This document shows, piece by piece, positions 5,349 to 5,976 of a DNA stretch of 5,976 nucleotides (its first letter is position 1; each line of letters starts with the position of its first letter). Source of the stretch: Paracoccaceae bacterium (GTDB lineage Bacteria; Pseudomonadota; Alphaproteobacteria; Rhodobacterales; Rhodobacteraceae); assembly GCA_002400675.1 (NCBI GenBank), contig NVQY01000226.1, positions 1 to 5,976 of the forward strand. The letters are read 5' to 3'. The notes under the pieces were generated by a model. That model made no database searches. It saw only the letters and a list, made by a program, of their open reading frames with translations, and was not told where the DNA came from. Position numbers and translations under genes: made by a program.

Positions 5349-5976
5349 TTGCGTTTCTCCAAGTTAAAACTGACCGGCTTCAAAAGCTTTGTCGATCCGA
5401 CCGACCTGATCATCGCCGATGGTCTGACCGGCGTGGTCGGCCCGAACGGCTGTGGCAAGTCGAACCTGCTTGAGGCGTTGCGCTGGGTGATGGGCGAAAA
5501 CCGACCGACGGCGATGCGCGGCGGCGGGATGGAGGACGTTATCTTTGCCGGGGCCGCCACCCGGCCCGCGCGCAACTTTGCCGAAGTGCAGTTGCAGATC
5601 GACAACTCTGAACGGCTGGCGCCTTCGGGGTTCAACGAGGCTGACACGCTTGACATCGTGCGCCGCATCACCCGCGACGTGGGCAGCGCCTATAAGGTCA
5701 ACACCCGTGATGCACGCGCGCGCGACGTGCAGATGTTGTTCGCCGATGCCTCGACCGGGGCGCATTCGCAGGCGCTGGTGCGGCAGGGCCAGATTGCCGA
5801 GCTGATCAACGCCAAACCCAAGTCGCGCCGCCGTATTCTGGAAGAGGCCGCCGGCATTTCCGGCCTGTATCAACGCCGCCACGAGGCAGAATTAAAGCTG
5901 AAAGGCACGGAAACCAATCTGGGCCGGGTCGATGACGTGCTGGAACAACTGGCCGCGCATCTGGGCCAACTGGCAC
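5349..5976 (+). CDS. smc: Chromosome segregation protein SMC, N-terminal part (cut by right edge)
   Basis: The first 209 residues of a protein normally about 1150 long. From TTG 5349 it reads [17 protein letters not shown], the standard SMC N-terminus, then the Walker A loop GPNGCGKSN (residues 31-39), ALRWVMGE, and later [21 protein letters not shown] and [19 protein letters not shown], which lead into the first coiled-coil arm. The signature motif, Walker B and hinge lie beyond the window. SMC dimers with ScpA and ScpB use ATP to extrude DNA loops and organise the newly replicated chromosome. The FKSFVDP and [20 protein letters not shown] segments are of the type seen in alphaproteobacteria. 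The TTG start may lower translation. A lipoprotein gene lies 137 bp upstream, and the gap contains a DnaA box and an inverted repeat. Confidence 0.97.
   Translation, partial: MRFSKLKLTGFKSFVDPTDLIIADGLTGVVGPNGCGKSNLLEALRWVMGENRPTAMRGGGMEDVIFAGAATRPARNFAEVQLQIDNSERLAPSGFNEADTLDIVRRITRDVGSAYKVNTRDARARDVQMLFADASTGAHSQALVRQGQIAELINAKPKSRRRILEEAAGISGLYQRRHEAELKLKGTETNLGRVDDVLEQLAAHLGQLA

Noticed and set aside
5364..5882. Minus-strand open frame opposite smc
   Set aside because: The plus strand encodes a textbook SMC ATPase head, so the antisense frame is a shadow.

Overview
The window looks like a piece of an alphaproteobacterial chromosome, most likely Rhodobacterales (roseobacter group). The evidence is high-GC coding sequence over most of its length (40 of 60 bases in one pheT line I counted), an SMC protein of alphaproteobacterial type starting on TTG, a YtoQ-family gene directly behind pheT, and a small lipoprotein of a type I associate with that order. 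This taxonomic call is from memory of protein families, not from a search.

Layout from left to right: (1) The 3' end of a YgfZ/CAF17-type folate-binding protein gene, followed at once by the first ~137 codons of tag (3-methyladenine DNA glycosylase I). These sit in DNA of about 48% GC. (2) Near position 803 the Tag similarity stops abruptly. In a different frame the sequence becomes the last ~44 codons of an alpha/beta-hydrolase-like gene, and base composition rises. This is a junction between two unrelated gene remnants, either a real recombination/insertion scar or an assembly chimera. (3) A short intergenic stretch with a strong hairpin, then complete pheT (phenylalanyl-tRNA synthetase beta chain) and, 10 bases behind it, ytoQ, probably as one transcription unit. 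(4) Converging on ytoQ, a FadR-subfamily GntR regulator on the minus strand with a well-formed promoter. Its -10 box lies inside a perfect inverted repeat, which suggests autoregulation. (5) Divergent from it, a small predicted outer-membrane lipoprotein of unknown function. (6) A 137-bp gap holding a perfect consensus DnaA box and an inverted repeat, then the 5' end of smc (chromosome condensation ATPase), which runs off the right edge.

Most of the window is housekeeping: translation (pheT), chromosome organisation (smc), iron-sulfur/folate-linked function (ygfZ) and DNA repair (tag). I see no coherent novel multi-gene system. The items most worth a second look are the ~803 junction with its composition change, the DnaA box ahead of smc, and the operator/promoter overlap of the GntR gene.
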